A stretch of DNA of 44,214 nt, from the NCBI GenBank assembly GCA_900543585.1, contig UQRP01000022.1, positions 1 through 44,214 of the forward strand. The letters run 5' to 3'. The notes under the pieces were generated by a model. It saw only the letters and a program-made list of their open reading frames with translations, had not been told where the DNA came from and did no database searches. A program made the position numbers and the translations under genes. Below, in pieces: positions 17,472-25,419 of the stretch; positions within the stretch are counted from its first letter, which is position 1, and each line of letters opens with the position of its first letter. Source of the DNA: an uncultured Prevotella sp. Lineage in GTDB: Bacteria; Bacteroidota; Bacteroidia; Bacteroidales; Bacteroidaceae.

Positions 17472-18719
17472 ATGGCTATTGTAAAACCTTTTCGTGGTAT
17501 CCGTCCGCCTAAAGAGCTCGTCGAGAAAGTAGAAAGCTACCCTTATGATGTCCTGTCCTCAGAGGAAGCCAAAAAGGCTGCCGAAGGCAATGAGATGAGC
17601 TTCTATCATATTAATATGCCTGAAATCAACTTCCCCGATGGCACCGCTTCCGATGATCCCCGTGTCTATGACGAGGCTAAGAAGCAGTTTGAGAAGTTTC
17701 AGGCCAAGGGCTGGCTCGTGCAGGATAAGGAGGAGAACTATTACCTTTATGCCCAGAGCATGAAGGACAAGACACAATATGGTATTGTTGTGGCAGCCTC
17801 GGCCGACGACTATCATAACGGCCACATCAAGCGCCATGAGCTCACGCGGCGTGAGAAAGAGGACGACCGCATGAAGCACGTCCTTGTCACCGATGCCAAT
17901 ATGGGACCGGCTTTCTTTGCCTATCCCGATGATGAGGTGCTCAATGGCATCATCGCTAAATATGCAGCCCAACAACCCGAGTATGATTTCGTAGCTCCTG
18001 AGGATGGCTTCCGCCACCAGCTGTGGGTCATCAGCGACAAGGCTGACATAGACACCATCACGAAGGAGTTTGCCAAGATTCCTACCCTCTACATTGCCGA
18101 CGGTCATCACCGCTCTGCCGCCGCCGCGCGTGTGGCCGAGGAGAAGGCAAAGGCAGACCCGCACCATACCGGCAAAGAGGAATACAACTACTTCATGGCG
18201 GTCTGCTTCCCGGCCAGTCAGCTGACAATCCTTGACTACAACAGAGTCGTGAAGGACCTCCATGGAATGACACCGGAGGAGTTTCTGAAGGCTCTGGAGA
18301 AGAACTTCACCGTGGAGAAGATGGGCCCGCAGGAATATCGGCCGGCAAAGCTCCATGAGTTCTCGCTCTATCTCGATGGCGACTGGTACCGTTTGGAGGC
18401 ACGTCCGGGGACCTTTGATGATAACGATCCGATAGGCTCTTTGGATGTTGACATCTCCAGCAGGCTCATCCTCGACGACCTCATGGGCATCAAGGACCTG
18501 CGATCCGACAAGCGCGTGGACTTCGTGGGCGGACTGCGAGGTCTGAAAGAGTTGAAGCGCCGCGTCGACTCTGGCGAGATGCGATGGGCATTGGCGCTAT
18601 ACCCTGTGTCGATGAAACAAATCATGAGAATCGCTGACAGCGGAAAGATAATGCCGCCGAAGGCAACCTGGTTCGAACCAAAGTTGAGGTCCGGACTGGT
18701 GATACATAAACTGTCATAG
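17472..18719 (+). CDS. DUF1015 family protein
   Basis: Conserved protein of 415 aa opening with VKPFRGIRPP, the DUF1015 N-terminal signature. It carries the family motif YIADGHHRSAAAARV in the middle. Biochemical role unknown. The family is often encoded beside serC-serA in Bacteroidota and other anaerobes, as here (92 bp downstream of serA), which suggests a link to serine metabolism. The histidine-rich DGHHR motif could bind a metal or phosphate, but this is inference. The TAG stop overlaps the GTG start of the next gene by one base. Confidence 0.9.
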   Translation: MAIVKPFRGIRPPKELVEKVESYPYDVLSSEEAKKAAEGNEMSFYHINMPEINFPDGTASDDPRVYDEAKKQFEKFQAKGWLVQDKEENYYLYAQSMKDKTQYGIVVAASADDYHNGHIKRHELTRREKEDDRMKHVLVTDANMGPAFFAYPDDEVLNGIIAKYAAQQPEYDFVAPEDGFRHQLWVISDKADIDTITKEFAKIPTLYIADGHHRSAAAARVAEEKAKADPHHTGKEEYNYFMAVCFPASQLTILDYNRVVKDLHGMTPEEFLKALEKNFTVEKMGPQEYRPAKLHEFSLYLDGDWYRLEARPGTFDDNDPIGSLDVDISSRLILDDLMGIKDLRSDKRVDFVGGLRGLKELKRRVDSGEMRWALALYPVSMKQIMRIADSGKIMPPKATWFEPKLRSGLVIHKLS

Positions 18720-19300
18720 TGGAAGATACATTTCGGACAATAGAGACTATGGGCGAGGGTTACTACACCGAGAAGCGTAGTAAGTTCCTCGCCTTTGCAT
18801 GCCATGTGGAAACGGTAGAGGAAGCGATGCAGATCGTAGCACAATACCGCAAGAAGTATTATGATGCCCGACATTGCTGTTATGCGTATATGTTGGGTCC
18901 AGCGCGCGATACATTCAGGGCTAATGACGATGGCGAGCCGTCGTCGACAGCCGGTAAACCCATCTTGGGGCAGATCAACAGCCATGGGTTGACAGACGTC
19001 CTCATCGTGGTGGTGAGATATTACGGCGGTGTCAATCTCGGGACGGGTGGATTGATAGTAGCTTACAGGACGGCGGCCGATGACGCCATCAGCAAGGCAA
19101 AGGTCGTAGAGAGGGTCGTGGAAGAGAAGATAACCTACACTTTCACTTGGCCTATGATGAATGGCGTGATGAGGGTCGTCAAGGAGATGCAGCCCAGGAT
19201 TGTGAGTCAGGATTTCGATAACACATGCTCTATCACCCTCGCTATCAGAAAGAGTAAAGCCGATGAACTTAGAAGTCGTCTGGCAAAGCTAAGTTTCTAA
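18719..19300 (+). CDS. IMPACT/YigZ family protein
   Basis: 193 aa. The N-terminal UPF0029 (Impact) domain is recognised by EKRSKFLAFACHVE, RHCCYAYML, DDGEPSSTAGKPIL and VVVRYYGGVNLGTGGLI, and is followed by a short C-terminal DUF1949-like domain. In eukaryotes IMPACT restrains GCN2. The bacterial role is unsettled, though YigZ has a fold related to RNA-binding EF-G domains. The start is GTG at 18719, whose G is the last base of the DUF1015 stop codon, indicating translational coupling. Confidence 0.93.
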   Translation: MEDTFRTIETMGEGYYTEKRSKFLAFACHVETVEEAMQIVAQYRKKYYDARHCCYAYMLGPARDTFRANDDGEPSSTAGKPILGQINSHGLTDVLIVVVRYYGGVNLGTGGLIVAYRTAADDAISKAKVVERVVEEKITYTFTWPMMNGVMRVVKEMQPRIVSQDFDNTCSITLAIRKSKADELRSRLAKLSF

Positions 19301-19315
19301 CAAGTCAATGAATCT

Positions 19316-20108
19316 ATGAAGAGATTTCTAAAATATTTTCTTTCGGTTTTACCTGTCTTCTTCCTTATCTTATTTCTTGCCATAGCGATACGCGTCTATG
19401 GCATCGATGCGCTCTCGGGTCCGAGTCAGCTTGTCCTCATCTTCTCTACAGGCATCTCTGTACTCATCGCCATGCTCTTCTTCCACACCACGTGGAAGGT
19501 GCTGGAAGAGGAAATTAATCATTCTGTAGGGAGTATCGGTTCGCCGATTGTCATCCTGCTGCTCATCGGCATGCTCTCGGGCACGTGGATGGTCAGCGGT
19601 GTGGTGCCGATGCTCATCTATTACGGCATGCAGATGGGGCATGGCGGGTATGCTCAACACCGTGTGGATTATTCTGTGTGCTATCTGTTTTGGTGGTGTG
19701 ATGAAGGCAAGTGGAATGCTGACAAATATCGTGAGTCTGGTGCTGCCGCTTACCCGTACGCGTGTCGGACTTGTGGCATCAACGGTCTTCTCCGGCATCT
19801 TCTTCAATGCCACAGCCGCCGACCAGTTCCTGTCCATTATGCTCAACGCAAGTATGTTTGGAGACATCTATAAGAAGGAAGGCTATGAGCCGAGGCTGCT
19901 GAGTAGAAGCATTGAGGACTCCAGCACCGTCACCTCAGTACTCATTCCGTGGAGCACCTGTGGCATGACGCAGTCGACAGTGCTCAATGTGCCGACGCTG
20001 ACTTACCTGCCTTATTGCTTCTTCAATATCTTAGCCCCCATCACGAGCATCTGCATTGCAGCCTTAGGATTCAAAATCTACAGGACGGCGAAGGCAGCGC
20101 AGGCCTAA
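19316..20108 (+). pseudogene. NhaC-type Na+/H+ antiporter, internally deleted and frameshifted
   Basis: The first frame (19316 to about 19633) encodes the N-terminal part of an NhaC antiporter: membrane helices and the motif GMLSGTWMVSGVVPMLIYYG. From about 19641 the homology continues in a different frame (GMLNTVWIILCAICFGG through SSTVTSVLIPWSTCGM to the stop at 20108). Together they cover only about 264 codons, where NhaC proteins have about 450-490. The central 200 or so residues, normally rich in SGSSWTT-like motifs, are missing at the junction. The result cannot make a complete transporter. It could be a real deletion or an assembly join. The stop overlaps that of the convergent small gene. 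Confidence 0.85.
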
Positions 20109-20335
20109 TATTGCCCCTCTGTCTTTTTCTTATGCACGAAGCCGACAGTGCCCATGACGATGAGTATGAGCGGAAGGATATTGAGGATATTATAGTTGGT
20201 CAGCCCGGTGAGATAGAAGATGACATAGAGCACGACACCCGAATAGACGAGGCCTATTCCGGTGTTTCTGACGCAGAACGCAAATGTCTTCTCTGCTGCC
20301 GACTTGATGCGATGATATAGAACAGTCTTTTTCAT
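20105..20335 (-). CDS. Small two-helix membrane protein
   Basis: 76 aa with a basic N-terminus (KKTVLYHRIK), two hydrophobic segments (about 27-43 and 50-66) and a charged tail (VHKKKTEGQY). I do not recognise the family. A -7 box on the same strand (20344-20351) directly upstream supports expression. Its stop codon overlaps that of the broken nhaC gene, with which it is convergent. Inner-membrane location is inferred from the helices. Confidence 0.7.
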   Translation of the reverse strand: MKKTVLYHRIKSAAEKTFAFCVRNTGIGLVYSGVVLYVIFYLTGLTNYNILNILPLILIVMGTVGFVHKKKTEGQY

Positions 20336-20343
20336 TTCTGGTG

Positions 20344-20351
20344 CAAAAGTA
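20344..20351 (-). promoter_or_regulatory. -7 box of the small membrane protein gene
   Basis: Reads TACTTTTG on the minus strand, only 8 nt from the ATG at 20335, so the transcript would have a very short leader. Confidence 0.45.
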
Positions 20352-20437
20352 CAGATAAAAAGGCTACAAAGCGCGGGAAAAATGTTAAAAAGCAGAAAAA
20401 GACAGCGTTAAGGTGGTGGGGTTCAGAGAAAAAGCAG

Positions 20438-20445
20438 TACCTTTG
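20438..20445 (+). promoter_or_regulatory. rpsF operon -7 box
   Basis: TACCTTTG followed by C, 45 nt before the rpsF ATG. It fits the Bacteroidota consensus. The -33 element is not obvious. Confidence 0.5.
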
Positions 20446-20490
20446 CACTCGCATTTTGCAAAATAATATATTTATTCATTTAAAAGTAGT

Positions 20491-20835
20491 ATGAATCAAT
20501 ACGAAACCGTTTTCATTTTGACTCCCGTTTTGTCTGATGATCAGATGAAGGAAACGGCCGCTAAATTCAAGAAACTGCTCACCGATAATGGTGCTGAGAT
20601 TCTGAACGAAGAGGCTTGGGGACTTAAGAAGATGGCCTACGCCATTGAGAAGAAATCAACAGGCTTCTACTGCCTGCTCGAGTTCAAGGCAGAGTCGTCA
20701 GTTATCAACACCCTCGAGACCGGCTTCCGCCGCGACGAGAAAGTTATTCGTTTCATGACCGTTAAGCTCGACAAGTATGCTGCTGCATACGCTGAGAAGC
20801 GTCGCGCTAAGTGGGCTAAAAAGTTGGAGGCATAA
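20491..20835 (+). CDS. rpsF: 30S ribosomal protein S6
   Basis: Binds 16S rRNA with S18 on the platform of the 30S subunit (114 aa, normal length). Recognised from NQYETVFILTP at the start, the EEAWGLKKMAYAIEKKSTGFYCLLEF segment and RRDEKVIRFMTVKLD. It is the first gene of the rpsF-rpsR-rplI operon. rpsR begins 3 bp after its stop. No ssb or priB gene lies between, unlike in many bacteria. Confidence 0.97.
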   Translation: MNQYETVFILTPVLSDDQMKETAAKFKKLLTDNGAEILNEEAWGLKKMAYAIEKKSTGFYCLLEFKAESSVINTLETGFRRDEKVIRFMTVKLDKYAAAYAEKRRAKWAKKLEA

Positions 20836-20838
20836 ATC

Positions 20839-21123
20839 ATGGCTGAGCAGAAAAGAAACAACGCAAACGGCGAAATTCGCTATTTGACAGCTCCTTCCAT
20901 CGACACAAGGAAGAAGAAGTACTGCCGTTTCAAGAAGAGCGGCATCAAGTATATCGACTATAAGGATCCTGAGTTCCTGAAGAAGTTCCTCAATGAGCAG
21001 GGTAAGATTCTTCCCCGCCGTATCACAGGCACTTCTCTGAAGTATCAGCGCCGTGTGGCACAGGCTGTAAAGCGTGCGCGCCAGATTGCACTGCTTCCAT
21101 TCGTAACCGATTTGTTGAAGTAA
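20839..21123 (+). CDS. rpsR: 30S ribosomal protein S18
   Basis: Small-subunit protein that pairs with S6 (94 aa). The core KKKYCRFKKSGIKYIDYKD and the C-terminal RRITGTSLKYQRRVAQAVKRAR are diagnostic. The single Cys in YCRF is the remnant of the zinc-type S18 motif. It is tightly linked to rpsF upstream and rplI downstream. A GGAGG-like stretch (AAGGAGGAGGC) precedes rplI, which is unusual in this window, where Shine-Dalgarno sequences are otherwise rare. Confidence 0.97.
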   Translation: MAEQKRNNANGEIRYLTAPSIDTRKKKYCRFKKSGIKYIDYKDPEFLKKFLNEQGKILPRRITGTSLKYQRRVAQAVKRARQIALLPFVTDLLK

Positions 21124-21141
21124 TAAGGAGGAGGCTAAGAA

Positions 21142-21702
21142 ATGGAAATCATACTGAAAGAAGATATCATCGGTCTTGGTTACAAGAACGAGATTGTAAA
21201 CGTTAAGAACGGCTATGGCCGTAACTACCTGATTCCTACAGGTAAGGGTGTTATCGCTTCTGAGAGCGCTAAGAAGGTTCTCGCTGAGAACCTGAAGCAG
21301 CAGGCTTCTAAGCTCGCTGCTCTGAAGGCTGAGGCTGAGAAGCGTGCTGAGCAGCTGAAGGACGTTGTCGTCACAGTGGCTGCCAAGGTGGCTGCTACAG
21401 GTCATCTCTATGGTTCTGTAGGCCCTGCTAAGGTTGCTGAAGAGCTCGCTAAGCTCGGCATTGAGATCGATCGCAAGATCATCACTATGCACGAGGCTCG
21501 CAAGGTCGGTGACTTCGAGGCTACTGTTCACTTCCACAAGGATGTAGAGGTGAAGGTTCCTGTTAAGGTCATCGCTGAGAACAAGCCCGAGCCTAAGGCC
21601 GCTGAGGAAGAGGCTCCTAAGGCTGAGGAGGCTAAGGCTGAGACAGAGGCTCCCGTTGAGGAGGCTCCTAAGGCCGAGGAAGAGGCTCCCGCTGCAGAGT
21701 AA
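21142..21702 (+). CDS. rplI: 50S ribosomal protein L9 with acidic C-terminal tail
   Basis: Large-subunit protein at the base of the L1 stalk that limits frameshifting. The N-terminal rRNA-binding domain shows LGYKNEIVNVKNGYGRNYLIP, followed by the long connecting helix and the C-terminal domain (VGDFEATVHFHKDVEVKVPV). At 186 aa it is about 36-40 residues longer than the usual 147-150. The extra tail (about 148-186) consists of PKAEE-like Pro/Ala/Glu repeats and is strongly acidic. A perfect AGGAGG precedes the ATG. It is the last gene of the operon, with a terminator 55 bp downstream. Confidence 0.96.
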   Translation: MEIILKEDIIGLGYKNEIVNVKNGYGRNYLIPTGKGVIASESAKKVLAENLKQQASKLAALKAEAEKRAEQLKDVVVTVAAKVAATGHLYGSVGPAKVAEELAKLGIEIDRKIITMHEARKVGDFEATVHFHKDVEVKVPVKVIAENKPEPKAAEEEAPKAEEAKAETEAPVEEAPKAEEEAPAAE

Positions 21703-21756
21703 GGAGCTTCCCTGGTTTTGGATCTCAACAGAGATCGCAATATAATGTTCAAAAAG

Positions 21757-21791
21757 ATCCCATCTATCCTTGTGGTAGGTGGGATTTTTTT
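21757..21791 (+). terminator. Rho-independent terminator of the rpsF-rpsR-rplI operon
   Basis: ATCCCATCTA at 21757-21766 pairs with TAGGTGGGAT at 21776-21785 (one G-T wobble), followed by a run of seven T residues. Confidence 0.88.
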
Positions 21792-21837
21792 ATTTCTCTA
21801 CTTGGCGGGACGTTTGCGGTAGCTCTTACGTATATTC

Positions 21838-21937
21838 GTGGCATATGCCGCAGAAGTCCGTGGCAAATGTCGCAGAAGTCCGTGGCAAATGTCGCAGATA
21901 TTCGTGGCAAATGCCGTGCATCACCGTGCCAATTGAT
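21838..21937. repeat. 22-bp tandem array with near-palindromic cores, locus A
   Basis: Four units start at 21838, 21860, 21882 and 21904, plus a partial fifth at 21926. Each begins GTGGCAWATGYC and continues with a linker such as GCAGAAGTCC. Cores are GGCATATGCC (a perfect palindrome), GGCAAATGTC and GGCAAATGCC; the partial copy has GCCAATTG. The array lies between the ribosomal-protein terminator and the fabD promoter and overlaps no credible gene. A similar array with the same 22-bp period is at 43299-43386. Confidence 0.8.
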
Positions 21938-22020
21938 GGGGTGGGGGCATGCAGGTTGCAATTTCTTCTTTTTTATCATTTGTTTTCAGCATTGTAGGTG
22001 AGTGTCTGCATTTTTTTTGC

Positions 22021-22028
22021 TAACTTTG
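22021..22028 (+). promoter_or_regulatory. fabD -7 box
   Basis: TAACTTTG followed by C, 69 nt before the fabD ATG. It matches the Bacteroidota consensus. Confidence 0.5.
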
Positions 22029-22097
22029 CAAAAGATAGACTGCAATATCACGATACATACTGCTATAGGACAACAATTTAAATATTATCATACAAAA

Positions 22098-22985
22098 ATG
22101 AAAGCATTTGTATTCCCTGGACAAGGGTCCCAGTTTGTAGGTATGGGTAAAGACCTCTATGAGAACAACGCGCTTGCTAAAGAACTTTTCGATAAGGCTG
22201 ATGAGATTCTCGGCTTTAAGATTACAGATATCATGTTTGCTGGCACTGACGAGCAGCTGAAGGAGACGAAGGTGACACAGCCTGCCGTTTTCCTCCACAG
22301 TGTTATCTCTGCCCTCTGCTTGGGCGACGAGTTCCAGCCTGCCATGGTTGCCGGTCATTCTCTGGGTGAGTTCTCAGCGCTTGTCGCCAGTGGTGCGCTG
22401 AGCTTTGAGGATGGTCTGAAGCTCGTGGCAGCACGTGCCAACGCCATGCAGAAAGCCTGCGAGAAGAATCCTGGCACGATGGCTGCCATCATCGCTCTGC
22501 CTGACGAGACGGTAGAGGGTGTCTGCGAGGAGATTCGCAAAGAGGGTAAGGTCGTCGTTGCTGCTAACTACAACTGCCCGGGCCAGCTTGTTATCTCAGG
22601 TGAGAAGGAGGCTATTGCCGAGGCTTGTGAGAAGCTGAAGGCAGCAGGTGCTAAGCGTGCACTCCCGCTGAATGTCAGTGGCGCTTTCCATTCTCCGCTG
22701 ATGCAGCCTGCTAAGGAAGAGCTTCAGGCTGCCATTGAGAAGACAGCTTTCTCAGCTCCTAAGTGCCCCGTCTATCAGAATGTCGATGCTAAGCCGCATA
22801 CTGACCCCGCTGAGATTCAGGCAAACCTCATCGCTCAGCTCACAAGCCCCGTGCGTTGGACAAAGAGCGTGCAGAACATGATTGCCGATGGTGCTGACGA
22901 CTTCACAGAGTGCGGTCCCGGCAAGGCTCTGCAGGGTATGATTCATCGTATTGACAAAGCTGTTGCCGTAAAAGGTATCGCTTAA
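22098..22985 (+). CDS. fabD: Malonyl-CoA:ACP transacylase
   Basis: Loads malonyl groups onto acyl carrier protein for fatty acid synthesis (295 aa). It opens with FVFPGQGSQFVGMG. It has the nucleophilic Ser in GHSLGEFSAL, the AxRANAMQKAC segment and the catalytic His region SGAFHSPLM. The frame is open upstream to 22002, but the family start and the -7 box inside that extension fix the start at the ATG at 22098. The amylase-AlaX gene follows by 59 bp without its own visible promoter, so the two may be co-transcribed. Confidence 0.96.
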   Translation: MKAFVFPGQGSQFVGMGKDLYENNALAKELFDKADEILGFKITDIMFAGTDEQLKETKVTQPAVFLHSVISALCLGDEFQPAMVAGHSLGEFSALVASGALSFEDGLKLVAARANAMQKACEKNPGTMAAIIALPDETVEGVCEEIRKEGKVVVAANYNCPGQLVISGEKEAIAEACEKLKAAGAKRALPLNVSGAFHSPLMQPAKEELQAAIEKTAFSAPKCPVYQNVDAKPHTDPAEIQANLIAQLTSPVRWTKSVQNMIADGADDFTECGPGKALQGMIHRIDKAVAVKGIA

Positions 22986-23044
22986 ACCATCAGGGAGGTC
23001 CGGAACAGTTGTCTGCTCCGGATAGCTAAACTCCAAAGTTCGAT

Positions 23045-25198
23045 TTGATGAACAAGAAGATAATAATTTACCAGGTTCTCCCGCGTCTTTTCGGCAACCG
23101 TAATTCTACTTGTAAGAAGGATGGTACGCTTGCTGAGAATGGGGTGGGGAAGATGAACGATTTCGACACCATTCGCCTGCGGAAAATCCATGAGATGGGC
23201 TTTACCCATGTCTGGTATACAGGCTTGCTGCGACATGCCACGACGACAGACTACACACAGTATGGCATACCACGGCAGCATGCTTCTGTGGTCAAGGGCA
23301 AAGCAGGTTCGCCATACGCTATCGTAGACTATTATGACATCGATCCGGACCTTGCTGTTGACGTGCCCAATCGCATGGGTGAGTTTGAGGAGCTTGTCAG
23401 CCGCACGCATCTCGCTGGGATGAAAGTCATCATCGACTTTGTGCCTAACCATGTCGGACGAGAGTATAAGAGCATCAACCTGCCTGCCGGTACGCGTGAT
23501 CTTGGAGCCGATGACAACACAAACAAACATTTCGACCCTCAAAACAACTTCTACTACTGCCCTGGACATCAGTTTGTAAGCCCTGCTTCAGCGGAAGATG
23601 ACTTCTCTCCCTATGTGGAATTTCCTGCTAAATGCACAGGTAACGATAAGTTCAATGCCACACCCGGATTATATGACTGGTATGAGACGGTAAAGCTCAA
23701 CTACGGCATTGACTATTGTGATGCCGGTGGACGTAGCTATCATTATAATCCCGTCCCTGACACGTGGAAGAAGATGACGGAGATTCTCCTCTTCTGGGCT
23801 GCGAAAGGCATTGACGGCTTCCGCTGCGATATGGCGGAGATGGTACCGCATGAGTTCTGGGCTTATGCTACGAATATTGTCAAGGAGAGCTTCCCGAATA
23901 TCATCTTTATCGGTGAGGTCTATGATACTAATCAGTATCGTACCTATGTTGCTTCGGGATTCGATTATCTCTATGATAAAGTCGGCATGTACGACTGCCT
24001 GCGTGATGTGGTCTGTGAGCGTCGTCCTGCCAACAGTATCACTTATAGCTGGCAGAATACCGACGACATCAAGGACCACATGCTCTATTTCCTTGAGAAC
24101 CACGATGAGCAGCGTATCGCCAGCGACTTCTTCTGTGGTGATGGTGCGAAGGCTATACCGGCTTTTGTCGTGGCAGCGCTGCTTCAGAAAAATCCCCTCA
24201 TGATCTATGCTGGTCAGGAGGTCGGTGAGCGTGGAATGGATGAAGAGGGTTTCTCAGGCGTAGACGGCCGTACGACCATCTTTGACTATTGGCATGTGGA
24301 CGCTGTCTACAGAGAGTTCTTCACCGCTGACAAGCTCACCGATAAGGAGCGTGAGCTGCAGCGCACCTACACACAGGTGTTGCGGATTGCCAACCGTGAG
24401 AAGGCAGTCCGTGAGGGAGACTGCTTCGACCTCATGTATGTCAACACGCATACGTGGATGTTCAACCCCCGTTCGCAATATGCCTTCCTTCGCAAGAAGG
24501 ATGATGATGTGCTGCTCGTTGTCGTCAACTTCTCCCGGCCTGTTGTCCGTGTCTCCATCACGATACCGGCCCATGCTTTCGACTTCCTCGGTCTTCCGGA
24601 GCGCGATGTGCTTGCTTCTGATCTGCTGACAGGAGAGAAGCTGGAGTTGGGATTGAAGAAAGACGGTGCTGTGGAGATGACGGTGCCACCTTACGGTGCA
24701 AAGATTTTGAAATTCAGCATAAAGATGAAAGACAACGCCTACATGCTCAATGAGCACAACAAAGATGAGTTCCCGCCGGCCCATACGGCAGAGCATCTGC
24801 TCAACCAACTCATGGTACGTATGTTTGGCTGTCAGCGCTCTACAAATGCTCATATTGAGCGGAAGAAGAGCAAGATGAGCTATGTCCTCGACCATAAGCC
24901 CACACGTAGGGAAGAAAAGGCCATTGAGGATGAGATGAACCGTCTGATAGAGGCTGATATGCCTGTCACCTACGAGACGGTGGACCGTAATCATATTCCT
25001 GAAGGTGTGAGCCTGGAAAGACTTCCGAAGGATGCCTCTGAGATGATACGCCTGGTGCGTATCGGCGATTACGACGTTTGCCCATGTATTGGCAAGCACG
25101 TCAGGTCGACATCACAGATTGGTAGGTTTGTGCTGCTCGGTACCAACTGGGACGAGCCGACACATACGTTCAGAATCCGCTTCAAGGTGATACCATAA
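23045..25198 (+). CDS. GH13 alpha-amylase-family enzyme fused to an AlaX-like tRNA-editing domain
   Basis: One continuous 717-aa frame. Residues 1 to about 560 are a GH13 alpha-glucan-active barrel with C-terminal beta domain. Conserved parts are DFVPNHVGR, GFRCDMAE (nucleophile D262), IGEVYD (acid/base E291) and NHDEQR (D354). No signal peptide is seen, so it would be cytoplasmic. From M561 the protein changes to an AlaX/ThrRS-type second additional domain with the zinc motif HxxxH (H580, H584) and CxxxH (C681, H685), the fold that deacylates mischarged tRNA. The two functions have no known link. The join lies at an ATAAAGATG sequence where a separate start (ATG at 24725) would fit. Either a true fusion or a lost stop codon is possible. 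Confidence 0.85.
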   Translation: MMNKKIIIYQVLPRLFGNRNSTCKKDGTLAENGVGKMNDFDTIRLRKIHEMGFTHVWYTGLLRHATTTDYTQYGIPRQHASVVKGKAGSPYAIVDYYDIDPDLAVDVPNRMGEFEELVSRTHLAGMKVIIDFVPNHVGREYKSINLPAGTRDLGADDNTNKHFDPQNNFYYCPGHQFVSPASAEDDFSPYVEFPAKCTGNDKFNATPGLYDWYETVKLNYGIDYCDAGGRSYHYNPVPDTWKKMTEILLFWAAKGIDGFRCDMAEMVPHEFWAYATNIVKESFPNIIFIGEVYDTNQYRTYVASGFDYLYDKVGMYDCLRDVVCERRPANSITYSWQNTDDIKDHMLYFLENHDEQRIASDFFCGDGAKAIPAFVVAALLQKNPLMIYAGQEVGERGMDEEGFSGVDGRTTIFDYWHVDAVYREFFTADKLTDKERELQRTYTQVLRIANREKAVREGDCFDLMYVNTHTWMFNPRSQYAFLRKKDDDVLLVVVNFSRPVVRVSITIPAHAFDFLGLPERDVLASDLLTGEKLELGLKKDGAVEMTVPPYGAKILKFSIKMKDNAYMLNEHNKDEFPPAHTAEHLLNQLMVRMFGCQRSTNAHIERKKSKMSYVLDHKPTRREEKAIEDEMNRLIEADMPVTYETVDRNHIPEGVSLERLPKDASEMIRLVRIGDYDVCPCIGKHVRSTSQIGRFVLLGTNWDEPTHTFRIRFKVIP

Positions 25199-25199
25199 C

Positions 25200-25416
25200 A
25201 GAAGTCCGGAAGTCCGGAAGTCCGGAATTACGGAAGTACGGAAGTACGGAAGTCCAGAAGTCCAGAAGTCCGGGTGGCCGGAAGTCCAGAAATAAGAAGT
25301 CCGGAAGTTCAGTCAAATGCATAAATATCTGAAAAGCAGGTATTATTAATGTAATGACTGTACTTCCGGACTTCTTATTTCTGGACTTCCGTACTTCCGT
25401 ACTTCTGGACTTCTGT
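25200..25416. repeat. GAAGTCC-type inverted repeat element, copy 2
   Basis: It fills the space between two convergent genes (amylase stop at 25198, rng stop at 25420). The left arm, to about 25316, is a tandem run of 9-bp units (GAAGTCCGG, GAAGTACGG, GAAGTCCAG). The right arm from about 25357 carries the complement. The inner parts, including a GAAATAAGAAG stretch and the CAGTCA/TGACTG ends, pair almost perfectly across a spacer of about 40 bp. It would fold as a strong bidirectional terminator. Its unit and inner boundary match copy 1 at 277-445. Confidence 0.8.
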
Positions 25417-25419
25417 TTT

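Noticed and set aside
21838..21937. CRISPR array
   Set aside because: The 22-bp period with no variable spacers of 30 bp or more, and the absence of cas genes, rule it out. It is a tandem repeat.
21779..21997. Open frame of 72 codons over the 22-bp array
   Set aside because: It begins in the terminator and is composed mostly of repeat units, with no family resemblance.
25200..25416. CRISPR or ordinary single terminator
   Set aside because: The 9-bp units have no spacers. The matching copy at 277-445 shows it is a repeat family, although it may terminate transcription.
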